DNA of 64,000 bases, taken from assembly GCF_000577615.1 (NCBI RefSeq), contig NZ_CBXX010000009.1:1-64000 (forward strand). The letters are read 5' to 3'. A program made the translations under genes and the position numbers. The notes under the pieces were generated by a model that saw only the letters and a list, made by a program, of their open reading frames with translations, searched no databases and was not told the origin of the DNA. This document shows, piece by piece, positions 17,559-26,263 of the stretch; the stretch's first letter is position 1; every line of letters starts with the position of its first letter. Source of the DNA: Herbaspirillum sp. RV1423 (lineage in GTDB: Bacteria > Pseudomonadota > Gammaproteobacteria > Burkholderiales > Burkholderiaceae_D).

Positions 17559-17784
17559 TAGAATTCGTTCGAGTGAAGAGTGTTGGAATATTCATCTCTC
17601 GACGCCGTTCTCTTTGAGCGCCTTGCCAGCCACAGCGGTTTTTTCTTCCGTCCAGCCCGTTTGCGTCGTGAACGTATCGAGCCATCGATACAACAATTAA
17701 AACCATTCATCCCCGTGTAGCCCGCCAGATCTGTGTTGCAGATGTAAGCCAGCCAGTCCGAAACTTTTACTATGAGTTCCGTTC

Positions 17785-20031
17785 ATGACTTACATAAGAA
17801 ATCGCAAACATGCACAGCCTCGCTTCAATCCAAAAGTGACAGCGGCGATTGCCGGCGCGCTTCTGCTGCCGGCGGTCGCCCATGCCCAACAGGCACAATT
17901 GCCCAGCGTCGAAGTGACCGCGACGCAGGACAACGGCTATAAGGCGGAGCGGGCTTCTTCCGCCAAATATTCGCAACCGCTGGTCGATACGCCGCAGACC
18001 ATCTCCGTGATCAAAAAGGAAGTTCTGGCAGACCAGCACGCAATCACATTGACGGACGCAGTACGGAATACGCCTGGCGTCGGTACTTTCTACCTCGGTG
18101 AAAACGGCACGACCAATACCGGCGACGCCATCTACATGCGTGGCTTCGACGCATCCAGCAGCATCTACGTGGACAATGTCCGCGACCTCGGTTCGATTTC
18201 CCGAGACATGTTCAATATCGAACAGGTCGAAATTCTGAAAGGGCCGGCCGGCACGGACAACGGCCGGGGATCTCCGACCGGCTCGATCAACCTGGTCACG
18301 AAACAGCCCGAACTGGTCAATTCTTTCAACTCCTCGGTCTCCTACGGCAGTTGGTCGCAGAAGCGCGCAACCGCCGATTGGAACAAGGTTATCGATGATG
18401 AGAAGGGCATGGCCTTCCGCTTGAACCTGATGAAGCAGGATAGCGGCGTCCCAGGCCGCCATGAAGTGAATAACGAGCGCACGGGCATTGCCCCATCGTT
18501 TGTATTCGGCCTGAACACGCCGACACGCATCTATCTCGACTATCTGCACGTCGAACAAGACAATACGCCTGACGGCGGAGTGCCTACAGTCGGTTTGCCG
18601 GACTATCGGACTCCTGATGCGACGCGTCCCTTCATCAGAAATGCGGGGAGAGTCAGCTCATCGAACTTTTATGGCCTGAGCAGCGATTACGACAAGGTGA
18701 AATCCGACATGTTTACCGTCCGGGTCGACCACGATTTTTCGCCCAACGTAAAGCTGCAAAACACCACGCGCTACGCCAGGACGACGCAAGATTACCTGCT
18801 GACCGGTTTCATGGGCAGCGCGGCCAACCTGTTGACGCCGAATCCCGCCAATCCGGCGACATGGACCATCGCCCGTTCCAATCCGACGCGCAAGAACCAG
18901 GAAAATGAGATTCTGACCAATCAGACCAATATCACGACCGAGCTGGAAACAGGTGCGCTCAAGCACACGCTGGTGGGCGGCGTCGAGGTGACTCAGGAAA
19001 AGCAGCACGCGCTCTCGTTTACCCGAGTCGGCAATTTGCCGGCCGCGAACCTCTACAATCCGAATCCCAACGACGCCATTCCGGCCGGATACAGCTTGAA
19101 CGCGACCGGCTATAACGACGGGAAGACAGATACGGCATCGGCTTACCTGTTCGACACGGTGAAGTTCAATGAAAAATGGTCGCTCAATGGCGGCGCGCGC
19201 GTGGATCACTATCGCACGACTTATTTCGCCAACGCCGCCGGGGCGATCACGAACCTGTCCACCTCGGGCAACCTGTTCAACTGGAAGTTGGCCGGCATCT
19301 ATAAGCCGACGGATTACAGCAGTGTCTATGCCTTGTACGCCACATCGCAGCAGCCTCCCGGCGGCGCGAATTTTGCGCTGAGCGCCGCGGCCAATAGCGC
19401 AAGCAACGCCAACTACGCGCCGCAAAAGACAAAGACCGCCGAAGTCGGTACAAAGTGGGATCTGTTGAATAAAAAGCTGGCGCTGACGGCTGCCGTTTAT
19501 CGTACCGAAGTCGAAAATGAAGTCGAGCTCGACGCCACCAGCGGTCTCTATTTTCAGACCGGCAAAAAGCGCGTCCAGGGTCTTGAACTGGGCGCAACAG
19601 GCGAAATTACCTCGAATTGGTCGGTAAGCGCAGGCTATTCGTTGATGAATACCAGTGTCCAAAGCGGCGCGGTTGTGACGCAGGCAGGCGAAAACAGCCT
19701 GAGCTATACGCCTCGCCAAGCCTTCACTTCCTGGACGACCTACAAGCTGCCGCACGGTTTCACCATTGGCGGTGGCGGCCGATACGTCGGCAAGCTCTAC
19801 CGCGGCACCGACGGCCCGGCGGCGTCGCCGACGCCGACACCTCAATATGTGGAGTCCTATTGGGTATGGGACGCAATGGCGAGCTATGTCGTCAGCAAGA
19901 ATCTGACGCTGCAATTGAACATGTACAACTTGTTCGACAAAGACTATGTGGCAGCGATCAACAAGAGCGGTTATCGATACAATCCCGGCCTTGCACGATC
20001 AGCCGTGCTTACCGCCAACATCAAATTCTGA
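17785..20031 (+). CDS. TonB-dependent siderophore receptor (catecholate type, Fiu-like)
   Basis: A 748-residue outer-membrane receptor. The signal peptide ends near residue 34 (PAVAHA-QQ), then a TonB-box-like LPSVEVTAT. The plug domain has VDTPQTISVIKKEVLADQ, the conserved MRGF segment and VEILKGPAGTDNGRGSPTGSINLVTK. The beta-barrel ends with AVLTANIKF, whose terminal phenylalanine is the outer-membrane assembly signal. It imports an iron-siderophore complex using TonB energy. A Fur box lies upstream and a PiuC-like dioxygenase follows, the arrangement known for Fiu/PiuA-type receptors. The exact siderophore cannot be read here. Confidence 0.93.
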   Translation: MTYIRNRKHAQPRFNPKVTAAIAGALLLPAVAHAQQAQLPSVEVTATQDNGYKAERASSAKYSQPLVDTPQTISVIKKEVLADQHAITLTDAVRNTPGVGTFYLGENGTTNTGDAIYMRGFDASSSIYVDNVRDLGSISRDMFNIEQVEILKGPAGTDNGRGSPTGSINLVTKQPELVNSFNSSVSYGSWSQKRATADWNKVIDDEKGMAFRLNLMKQDSGVPGRHEVNNERTGIAPSFVFGLNTPTRIYLDYLHVEQDNTPDGGVPTVGLPDYRTPDATRPFIRNAGRVSSSNFYGLSSDYDKVKSDMFTVRVDHDFSPNVKLQNTTRYARTTQDYLLTGFMGSAANLLTPNPANPATWTIARSNPTRKNQENEILTNQTNITTELETGALKHTLVGGVEVTQEKQHALSFTRVGNLPAANLYNPNPNDAIPAGYSLNATGYNDGKTDTASAYLFDTVKFNEKWSLNGGARVDHYRTTYFANAAGAITNLSTSGNLFNWKLAGIYKPTDYSSVYALYATSQQPPGGANFALSAAANSASNANYAPQKTKTAEVGTKWDLLNKKLALTAAVYRTEVENEVELDATSGLYFQTGKKRVQGLELGATGEITSNWSVSAGYSLMNTSVQSGAVVTQAGENSLSYTPRQAFTSWTTYKLPHGFTIGGGGRYVGKLYRGTDGPAASPTPTPQYVESYWVWDAMASYVVSKNLTLQLNMYNLFDKDYVAAINKSGYRYNPGLARSAVLTANIKF

Positions 20032-20113
20032 TGCGGTTTTGATTCGGCGCAAACTGTCGGTTTTCCCGCATGGTTTATAGTGGGCAGCCGTACAGGCGAA
20101 TGCATGGAATCTG

Positions 20114-20139
20114 GCCCCTCCCGCACGGAGGGGCTTTTT
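20114..20139 (+). terminator. intrinsic terminator or attenuator just before the PiuC gene
   Basis: GCCCCTCC (20114-20121), loop CGCAC, GGAGGGGC (20127-20134), then five Ts: an 8-bp GC-rich stem with a U tract. It lies 83 bp after the receptor stop and only about 7 bp before the ribosome site of the PiuC gene (GGAGAG at 20143-20148). It may end the receptor transcript, or act as an attenuator in the PiuC leader. Confidence 0.7.
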
Positions 20140-20153
20140 ACTGGAGAGCGATC

Positions 20154-20834
20154 ATGATGTTGCATATTCCGGAAGTGCTGACGGCAGCCGAAGTGGCGTT
20201 CATCCGGCAGGAACTGGCCGGTGCCGACTGGGTCGACGGCAAGGCGACCGTCGGCGAGCAGGGCGCCAAGGTCAAGCGCAATCGCCAACTGCCGGAGTTT
20301 TCGCCGATGAGCATCAAGCTCGGCGAGATCGTCCTGGCGGCGCTGAAAAAGAGTCCGTTATTCTTCGCTGCCGCATTGCCGAGAATGACAATACCGCCCT
20401 TGTTCAACAGCTACGAAGGCGGCGAGCATTACGGACTGCACATCGACGGCTCGGTGCGTGCCGTGCCGGGCACGTCGCTGAGCATCCGAACCGATTTGTC
20501 GTCGACCTTGTTCCTGTCTGAGCCGGAAGAGTATGAAGGCGGAGAACTGGTCGTCGTCGACACCTACGGCATGCATGAAGTCAAACTGCCGGCCGGCGAT
20601 CTCATCCTGTATCCGTCGACCAGCCTGCACCGTGTGGAGCCGGTTACCAGCGGCGCCCGCGTGTGTTCTTTTTTCTGGACGCAAAGCATGGTGCGCGACG
20701 ACTGGCAACGCAGCCTCCTGTTCGAACTGGACCAGAACATCTCAAGCCTGCGCGGCAAGATCGGCGACACCGAAGAAGTCCTCGGCCTGACCGGGCATTA
20801 TCACAATCTGCTGCGCCAGTGGGCTGAGCTGTAA
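20154..20834 (+). CDS. piuC: PiuC/YbiX-like Fe(II)/2-oxoglutarate dioxygenase (PKHD type)
   Basis: A 226-residue prolyl-4-hydroxylase-like protein. The iron-binding HxD is in [13 protein letters not shown] and the distal histidine in [13 protein letters not shown]; the downstream arginine (GARVCSFFW) would bind 2-oxoglutarate. The N-terminus [20 protein letters not shown] is the usual family start. The ATG at 20154 follows GGAGAGCGATC; an immediately following ATG (20157) is also possible. PiuC proteins sit beside TonB siderophore receptors and are iron-regulated, but their substrate is unsettled. The unusual feature is the terminator hairpin directly ahead of its ribosome site. Confidence 0.9.
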   Translation: MMLHIPEVLTAAEVAFIRQELAGADWVDGKATVGEQGAKVKRNRQLPEFSPMSIKLGEIVLAALKKSPLFFAAALPRMTIPPLFNSYEGGEHYGLHIDGSVRAVPGTSLSIRTDLSSTLFLSEPEEYEGGELVVVDTYGMHEVKLPAGDLILYPSTSLHRVEPVTSGARVCSFFWTQSMVRDDWQRSLLFELDQNISSLRGKIGDTEEVLGLTGHYHNLLRQWAEL

Positions 20835-20862
20835 GTGTTGCTGCCGGTCTGAGCAAGAAGTG

Positions 20863-20899
20863 AAAAAAGGATGCCCTCGATGAAACGGCATCCCTTTTT
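20863..20899. terminator. bidirectional terminator between convergent genes
   Basis: An A run, GGATGCC (20869-20875), a 11-base loop, GGCATCC (20887-20893) and a T run. Because both flanks have the right homopolymer, it can end both the PiuC transcript and the convergent efflux operon. Confidence 0.85.
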
Positions 20900-20919
20900 C
20901 TCTCTGGCCGGGTGCGATC

Positions 20920-22458
20920 TCAGTGAGCGGCCGACGTATCCGCGACCCGCGTCGGCTTGGGCGCAAACCATACCGCCGTCGCCGCCAGCGCGAACGAAAT
21001 CGCCGCCATCATGAAAATGTGATTGGTCGACAGCATGATGCTTTGCGACTGCAGGATCTGCTCCATGTTTACGCGCGCCTGATCGATCGACATGCCGGCC
21101 TGCGTCAACGCATTGCTGACGTCGCCGAACTGATCGACCATGCCGGCCAGCTCCGCATGATAGTAGATCGACTTGTTTTCCCAACTGGTGTTGACCAGCG
21201 AGGTGGCGATTGCGCCCGACATGGTGCGGCAGAAACTCATCAGGCCGGCGGCGGAGGCGGTCTCCGATTCGTCGACGCTGGCCAGCGCCAGACCGGTCAG
21301 CGGCACAAAGAAGAGCGGCAGACCGATGCCTTGCAGCAGCAGCGGCCAGCCGATCTGGAAGTTGGTCATGTCCGAAGTGTTGAAGCTGCGGAACAGCGTC
21401 ACCGCGCCCAGCCACATCACGCCGATGAACACCAGCTTGCGTGGATCGACTTTGGTCGACAACCTGGCCACGAAGGGCGCCGTCAGCACCGCGAGAATGC
21501 CGCTCATGGCGGTGGTCTCGCCCGAGTGCGTCGCGGTGTAGCCCATGTAGCCTTGCAGCCACAGCGGCGTCAGCACGGTGGCGCCGAAGAAGGCGCCGAA
21601 GGCGAGGCAGATAGTGGTCACGCTGGCGGTGTAGCCGCGGTGGCGGAACACGCGCAAGTCGACGATGGGATTGCGTTCGGTCAGTTCCCAGATCAGGAAG
21701 GCGATGAAGCCGGCGACGGCAACCAGCGCCAGGATGATGATTTCATTCGAGGCGAACCAGTCCTTCTCCTTGCCTTCATCAAGCATGATCTGCAATGCCG
21801 CGACCCAGACGATCATGAGGATCAGGCCGATCTTGTCGATTGGCAGTTTCAGCAGCGGCGACTCGTAGCGCTTGAGCATTCTCCAGCCGATATAGCCGCA
21901 GACCAGCGCCACGGGAACGTTGATGTAGAAGATATAAGGCCAACTGTATTGATCGCACAGCACGCCGCCCAGAATCGGTCCGGCGATCGGCGCAATCAGC
22001 GTGGTCATGGCCCACAGGCCGATCGCGGCAGGTGCTTTCTCCTTGGGGAAAATGCGCAGCAGCAGGGTTTGCGATAGCGGCATCAGCGGACCGCCGGCCA
22101 GGCCTTGCAGCACGCGGAACGCGATCAGCATGCCGAGCGAACCGGCCAGGCCGCACAGCGCCGAGAACACGCCGAACAGGATCATCGAAGCGATGAATAC
22201 GCGCACCGTGCCGAACCGGTTGGCGAGCCAGCCGGTCAGCGGCACGGTGATCGCTTCAGCCACCGCATATGACGTGATGACGTACGTGCCCTGGCTGGAC
22301 GAAGCGCCGAGCGCGCCGGAGATCGTCGACACCGACACGTTGGCGATGGTGGTGTCGAGCACCGCGATGAAATTGGCAGCCGCCAGCAGCAGGCCGGCGC
22401 CGACCAGTTGCGCGCCCTCCAGCGGCTTCATGGCGGCGTCGGAAAAATGGGATGACAT
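20920..22458 (-). CDS. DHA2-family MFS drug efflux permease, EmrB type (pump 2)
   Basis: A 512-residue, about 14-helix permease. Helix 1 carries the DHA2 signature NFIAVLDTTIANVSVSTISGALGAS. Also present are the TYVITSYAVAEAITVPL helix, FRVLQGLAGGPLMPLSQTLL and the motif-C-like LIAPIAGPILGGVLCDQYSWPYIF. It exports lipophilic toxic compounds using the proton gradient. It is the last gene of the OMF-adaptor-permease operon that runs leftwards from 25.2 kb; the adaptor stop is 13 bp before its start. It is closer in signature to E. coli EmrB than the pump-1 permease is. Confidence 0.93.
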   Translation of the reverse strand: MSSHFSDAAMKPLEGAQLVGAGLLLAAANFIAVLDTTIANVSVSTISGALGASSSQGTYVITSYAVAEAITVPLTGWLANRFGTVRVFIASMILFGVFSALCGLAGSLGMLIAFRVLQGLAGGPLMPLSQTLLLRIFPKEKAPAAIGLWAMTTLIAPIAGPILGGVLCDQYSWPYIFYINVPVALVCGYIGWRMLKRYESPLLKLPIDKIGLILMIVWVAALQIMLDEGKEKDWFASNEIIILALVAVAGFIAFLIWELTERNPIVDLRVFRHRGYTASVTTICLAFGAFFGATVLTPLWLQGYMGYTATHSGETTAMSGILAVLTAPFVARLSTKVDPRKLVFIGVMWLGAVTLFRSFNTSDMTNFQIGWPLLLQGIGLPLFFVPLTGLALASVDESETASAAGLMSFCRTMSGAIATSLVNTSWENKSIYYHAELAGMVDQFGDVSNALTQAGMSIDQARVNMEQILQSQSIMLSTNHIFMMAAISFALAATAVWFAPKPTRVADTSAAH

Positions 22459-22471
22459 GGGTGCCGCCTGT

Positions 22472-23698
22472 TTACAGAGTCGGAGATTTGATCGCGTTGT
22501 CCGCCGTCACTGCGTTCATTGCGGTGCCGCCGGTAGCGGTTGTACTGCTCTTGCCGCGCGTGTCGATCGAGACATCCATCGACAGGCCGACGCTCAGCGG
22601 CTTCTCCACCAGTTCCTTGCGATCGATCGAAATGCGCACCGGCAGGCGTTGCACCACCTTGATCCAGTTGCCGGTGGCGTTTTGCGCCGGAATCACCGCG
22701 AATGCGGAACCGGTGCCGCCGGCCACGCCGACCACCGTGCCGTGATATTCCACCGCGCTGCCGTAGATGTCGGCTTTCATCGTGACCGGTTGACCCAGAT
22801 GCACTTGCGACAACTGGCCTTCCTTGAAGTTGGCGTCGACATGCAGCGCGCGTGTCGGCACCACCGACAGCAAGGCGGCGCCGGCCTGCACGCGCTGGCC
22901 GACCTGAACCTGGCGACGCGCGATCACGCCTTCGATCGGCGCGCGCAAGACGGTGCGCTCCAGATCGAGTTTGGCCTGGTCGCGTTTGGCGCGCGCCAGC
23001 GTGACTTCCGGATTGGTGTCGACAGTGGTGTTGGCGGTCAGCACGGTGCTGGCCTTTTGCGCGCCGATGGTGGCTGCGCGGTTGGCGTCGGCTTGCACTC
23101 CGGCGGCCTCGGAGGCCTTCAGATTGGCTTGCGCGGTCAGCACGGCGGTGCGCGCGTTGGTCAGTTCTTCGCCCGATACCGAACCGGATTTTTCCAATGC
23201 CTCGCGGCGACGCAGATCGAGTTCGGCGCGCTGCAGGTCGGCTTGCGCAGACAGCAGTTGCGCTGCCGAGCGTTTTTGTTCGGCTTCGCGCGCCAGCACT
23301 TGCGCGGCCAGTCCGCTGTCATTGGCGAAGTAGCTCTGGACACGGCGTTCGGCGCGGCTCAGGTCGGCTTCGGCCTGGGCCAGCGCGAGCGCGGCGTCGC
23401 GGTTGTCGATCACCACCAGCACGTCGCCTTGCCTGACGTATTGGGTGTCGACCACTTTTACGTCGGCGACGATGCCGTTGACGGCCGGCGTCACCTGCGA
23501 AATTTCCACGGCGGTGTAAGCATTGTCGGTGGTGACGTAGCGCGAACCGATGAAATACCAGTAGGTGGCGTAACCGATTGCCGCGACGGCGATTACGCCG
23601 GCGAAGATGGTGAACAGTTTCTTGCGCTTGTTGCCGGCATTGCCGGCGGCGCTGCTGTCCGCGATGGTCTGGATTGCCTGGGAATCACTGTGTGACAT
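22472..23698 (-). CDS. EmrA/HlyD-type efflux adaptor (pump 2)
   Basis: A 408-residue adaptor. The membrane helix at about residues 27-49 (LFTIFAGVIAVAAIGYATYWYF) is followed by TTDNAYTAVEISQVTPAVNGIV, the classic EmrA lipoyl half. A long coiled-coil hairpin spans about residues 110-230, then LRAPIEGVIARRQVQVGQRV and a barrel domain. The C-terminal tail is serine/threonine/alanine-rich and probably unstructured. It lies 45 bp after the OMF gene and 13 bp before the permease gene in one operon. It forms the periplasmic link of pump 2. Confidence 0.92.
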   Translation of the reverse strand: MSHSDSQAIQTIADSSAAGNAGNKRKKLFTIFAGVIAVAAIGYATYWYFIGSRYVTTDNAYTAVEISQVTPAVNGIVADVKVVDTQYVRQGDVLVVIDNRDAALALAQAEADLSRAERRVQSYFANDSGLAAQVLAREAEQKRSAAQLLSAQADLQRAELDLRRREALEKSGSVSGEELTNARTAVLTAQANLKASEAAGVQADANRAATIGAQKASTVLTANTTVDTNPEVTLARAKRDQAKLDLERTVLRAPIEGVIARRQVQVGQRVQAGAALLSVVPTRALHVDANFKEGQLSQVHLGQPVTMKADIYGSAVEYHGTVVGVAGGTGSAFAVIPAQNATGNWIKVVQRLPVRISIDRKELVEKPLSVGLSMDVSIDTRGKSSTTATGGTAMNAVTADNAIKSPTL

Positions 23699-23742
23699 AT
23701 CGTTTCCTTCGTAATCTTGTGGATCGTATTGAGATGACGCGT

Positions 23743-25215
23743 TCAGCCGGCGTGCTGGTAGCCGCCGCCGAGCGCGCGGACCATCGAGACGTCGAGCGCG
23801 AACATGCGCGAACGCAGGGTCGACAGCTCGCGCAGATTGGTCAGCAGCGTGTCCTGTGCAGTGAGCACGTCGAGGTAATTGGCGAGGCCGCCTTCATAAC
23901 GGTTGCGCACGATGCGATAGGCCTCTTCGGCCGCATGCGCGGCGGCTTCGACGCGGTCGAGACGTCCGCTTAGCGCTTTTTCACTGACGGCGACATCGGC
24001 GACATCCTGCAAAGCTTGCGTGACTGCGCTGTCGTAATTGGCGACGGCTTCGTCATAGCTGGCGCTGGCCGAACGGAACTGGCCGCGCAGACGGCCGCCT
24101 TCGAAAATCGGCAATGAAATCGCCGGTCCGACGCTGCCGATGTCAGAACCGGCCGAGGTCAGCAAATTGGTGCCCAGCGACTGGAAGCCGAAATAGGCGG
24201 TGAGATTCACGTTCGGATAAAACTGCGCGCGCGCCACCTTGATCTGCTTGGCGGCGGCTTCGGCGCGCAGGCGTGCGGCGACGATGTCGGGACGGCGTCC
24301 CAGCAGGTTGGCCGGCAATTCCTGCGGCAGGCTGAACGGTTTTGACATGTCGATGACCGGGCGCGCCAGTTGCAGACCGCGGTCCGGACCCGCGCCGGCC
24401 AGCGCGGCCAGCCTGTTGCGCTGCAGGGCGATCGATTCGTCGATGCTGAGCAGATCGGCTTCAGCCATGGCGCGGCGCGCTACCACTTGCTTGACGCTGC
24501 CTTCGGTTTCAAGGCCGTTGAGGCGGCGTTGTCCGAACAGGTCTTCGGTTTCCACGCGCACCTGCAATGCCGCTACGGCAGTATCGCGCTGGCTGAACAG
24601 GCGTTCCAGTTCGGCATACGCGGCGGCAATGGAAGTCGCCAGCGCGATGCGCGCCTGGGCCGCGTCGGCGCGCGCCGCCTCGAGATCGGAAGTGGCGGCC
24701 GCCAGCGCGGCGCGGTTCTTGCCCCAGAAGTCGATCTCATAGCTGAAGTCGAGGGCGACGCGGGTTTCGTTGTTGTAATTTTTGGGCACGAAGTCGGGCG
24801 GCACGCCGTTGTTGTAACTCTGCTTCATGCGATCAAGCGAGGCGTTGCCGGTGACTTGCGGCAATAGCGCTGCGCCTTGCTGTTGCGCCACGCCTTCGGC
24901 TTTCAGCAGACGGGCGCGCGCCACCGCCATCGACGGCGCGCCGCGCAGGGCCTCGCCCATCAATGCGTCGAGTTGCCTGTCGCCGTAGATCGTCCACCAG
25001 TTGTCGTCGGGCCAGGCGACTGCGGCTGCGCCGTTGAGCGATTGAGCAGTCTGATAGGCGTCGATGGCCTTGGGCTCGGCGCGTGGGCCGAGGTCGGAAA
25101 ACTGTGCGCAGCCAGCCAGCGTCAAGGTCGCAAGCGCTAGTGCGGAGAGCGCGGCGACGGAGCGCGAACGTTTTCCTCTGCCGAAAGAAGATTGAACTTG
25201 CATGATCGAATTCAT
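23743..25215 (-). CDS. NodT-type outer-membrane efflux lipoprotein (pump 2)
   Basis: A 490-residue outer-membrane factor, first gene of the pump-2 operon. The signal peptide ends in TLAGC (Cys36), followed by AQFSDLGPRA. Typical OMF segments are ALDFSYEIDFWGKNRAALAA, GRRPDIVAARLRAEAAAKQI and EGGLANYLDVLTAQDTLL. Two ATGs are possible, at 25215 and 25203, neither with a strong ribosome site; the first gives a very short leader after the mapped -10 box. A perfect palindrome lies over the transcription start region, and a TetR gene is divergent at 25378. Confidence 0.9.
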   Translation of the reverse strand: MNSIMQVQSSFGRGKRSRSVAALSALALATLTLAGCAQFSDLGPRAEPKAIDAYQTAQSLNGAAAVAWPDDNWWTIYGDRQLDALMGEALRGAPSMAVARARLLKAEGVAQQQGAALLPQVTGNASLDRMKQSYNNGVPPDFVPKNYNNETRVALDFSYEIDFWGKNRAALAAATSDLEAARADAAQARIALATSIAAAYAELERLFSQRDTAVAALQVRVETEDLFGQRRLNGLETEGSVKQVVARRAMAEADLLSIDESIALQRNRLAALAGAGPDRGLQLARPVIDMSKPFSLPQELPANLLGRRPDIVAARLRAEAAAKQIKVARAQFYPNVNLTAYFGFQSLGTNLLTSAGSDIGSVGPAISLPIFEGGRLRGQFRSASASYDEAVANYDSAVTQALQDVADVAVSEKALSGRLDRVEAAAHAAEEAYRIVRNRYEGGLANYLDVLTAQDTLLTNLRELSTLRSRMFALDVSMVRALGGGYQHAG

Positions 25216-25224
25216 TCATAATTA

Positions 25225-25236
25225 AACTGTACAGTT
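25225..25236. promoter_or_regulatory. TetR-type operator of pump 2
   Basis: AACTGTACAGTT is a perfect 12-bp palindrome located directly downstream of the -10 box of the pump-2 promoter, 10 bp before the first ATG. Bound repressor would block transcription start. The divergent TetR gene at 25378 is the natural ligand-responsive binder (inference). Confidence 0.6.
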
Positions 25237-25237
25237 C

Positions 25238-25267
25238 AGTATAGTATTTGATTTTAAAGACCGTCAA
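25238..25267 (-). promoter_or_regulatory. sigma-70 promoter of pump-2 operon
   Basis: On the minus strand: TTGACG (25267-25262), an 18-bp spacer and TATACT (25243-25238). Both boxes differ from consensus at one base only. It reads towards the OMF gene, 23 bp from the first ATG, with the palindrome at 25225-25236 over the start region. Confidence 0.7.
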
Positions 25268-25377
25268 GCAAAACTGGGCGAAAATAGAACTCGGCAAATG
25301 CTGCGTTGGCACAAAAAGCAACAGCCTTGGGGAAACCAGGCGGGACCGAGGTTCCGCCGCATAAGCAAAGAATTGAC

Positions 25378-25983
25378 ATGCGCAAGAAGAGTGAAGAGCG
25401 ACGCCAGGCGATCATCGATGTCGCCGCGGAATTATTTAATGAAATCGGATTCGATCGCGCGTCGATGGCGGAGATATCTGCGCGCCTGGGCGGGTCCAAA
25501 GCGACGCTGTACAACTATTTTTCTTCCAAGGAAGAAATCTTTTTGCAGGTCATGAAGCAACAGGCCGGCATGCAGTTCGAGTCATTGTTCGCCATCCTTG
25601 GGGAAAGCGGAAAGGGCGATACACGTACGACGCTCAAATTGTTCGCCAACAAATATCTGCATCTGGTGCTGTCGACCGAAGTCATCGCGATCAGGCGTTT
25701 GTTGTATTACAACGCCGAGCGCTCGGATCTCGGTTGCATGTATTACGAAAATGGTCCGAAGCGCGGCTGGCTTGCCATCGCGGACTTCATGAAACGGGCA
25801 ATGGCAAAAGGCGACCTGCGTGAAGCTGACCCGTGGCTGACAGGCATCCAGTTTCGCGCGCTGGTCGAGGCCGAATGGGTCGAAGGCCGTATTCTCGGCG
25901 TGATCACCAGCGTGCCGCCGGCCAAGGTCAGGGAATCAGTCGAGCGTTCACTGGACGCCTTCTTCCGGATTTACGGAGTCTGA
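25378..25983 (+). CDS. TetR/AcrR family regulator, probable repressor of pump 2
   Basis: A 201-residue TetR protein. The HTH is RASMAEISARLGGSKATLYNYFSSKE at about residues 25-50, and the C-terminal part resembles the AcrR/AefR-type ligand domain (FANKYLHLVLSTEVIAIRRLLYYNAE). The ATG at 25378 begins MRKKSEERRQAIIDVAAELF, the usual family start; a longer TTG reading is rejected. It is divergent from the efflux operon, with a palindrome in the shared region, the standard layout for local repression of a drug pump. Confidence 0.88.
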   Translation: MRKKSEERRQAIIDVAAELFNEIGFDRASMAEISARLGGSKATLYNYFSSKEEIFLQVMKQQAGMQFESLFAILGESGKGDTRTTLKLFANKYLHLVLSTEVIAIRRLLYYNAERSDLGCMYYENGPKRGWLAIADFMKRAMAKGDLREADPWLTGIQFRALVEAEWVEGRILGVITSVPPAKVRESVERSLDAFFRIYGV

Positions 25984-26263
25984 CGCCAGCCTGACTGCAT
26001 CAGGTCATTTGCTCATCACATTGCCGTGTGAGAATGCCTCAGCGGCACTCTCGCATCGGATCGCTCGCAAGCCAGCAGCGACGGCTCTTGCATACGGATC
26101 GCCCAGTACAAATGAATGGTAAACAACCGCCTTCTTCCGTAATGAAGACGGCGGTGGCGTGCGTACCATGAGTGGGCGCAATGCGCCGATTGACGGCGAC
26201 ATTTTGCGCAAACGGTGTAGGTCGCACACCTTATTTCAATTTCTCACCCGCGAGGCAACAATC

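Noticed and set aside
26005-26229. A 74-codon minus-strand frame between TetR and chemoreceptor 1.
   Set aside because: No ribosome site, no motif and unlikely composition.
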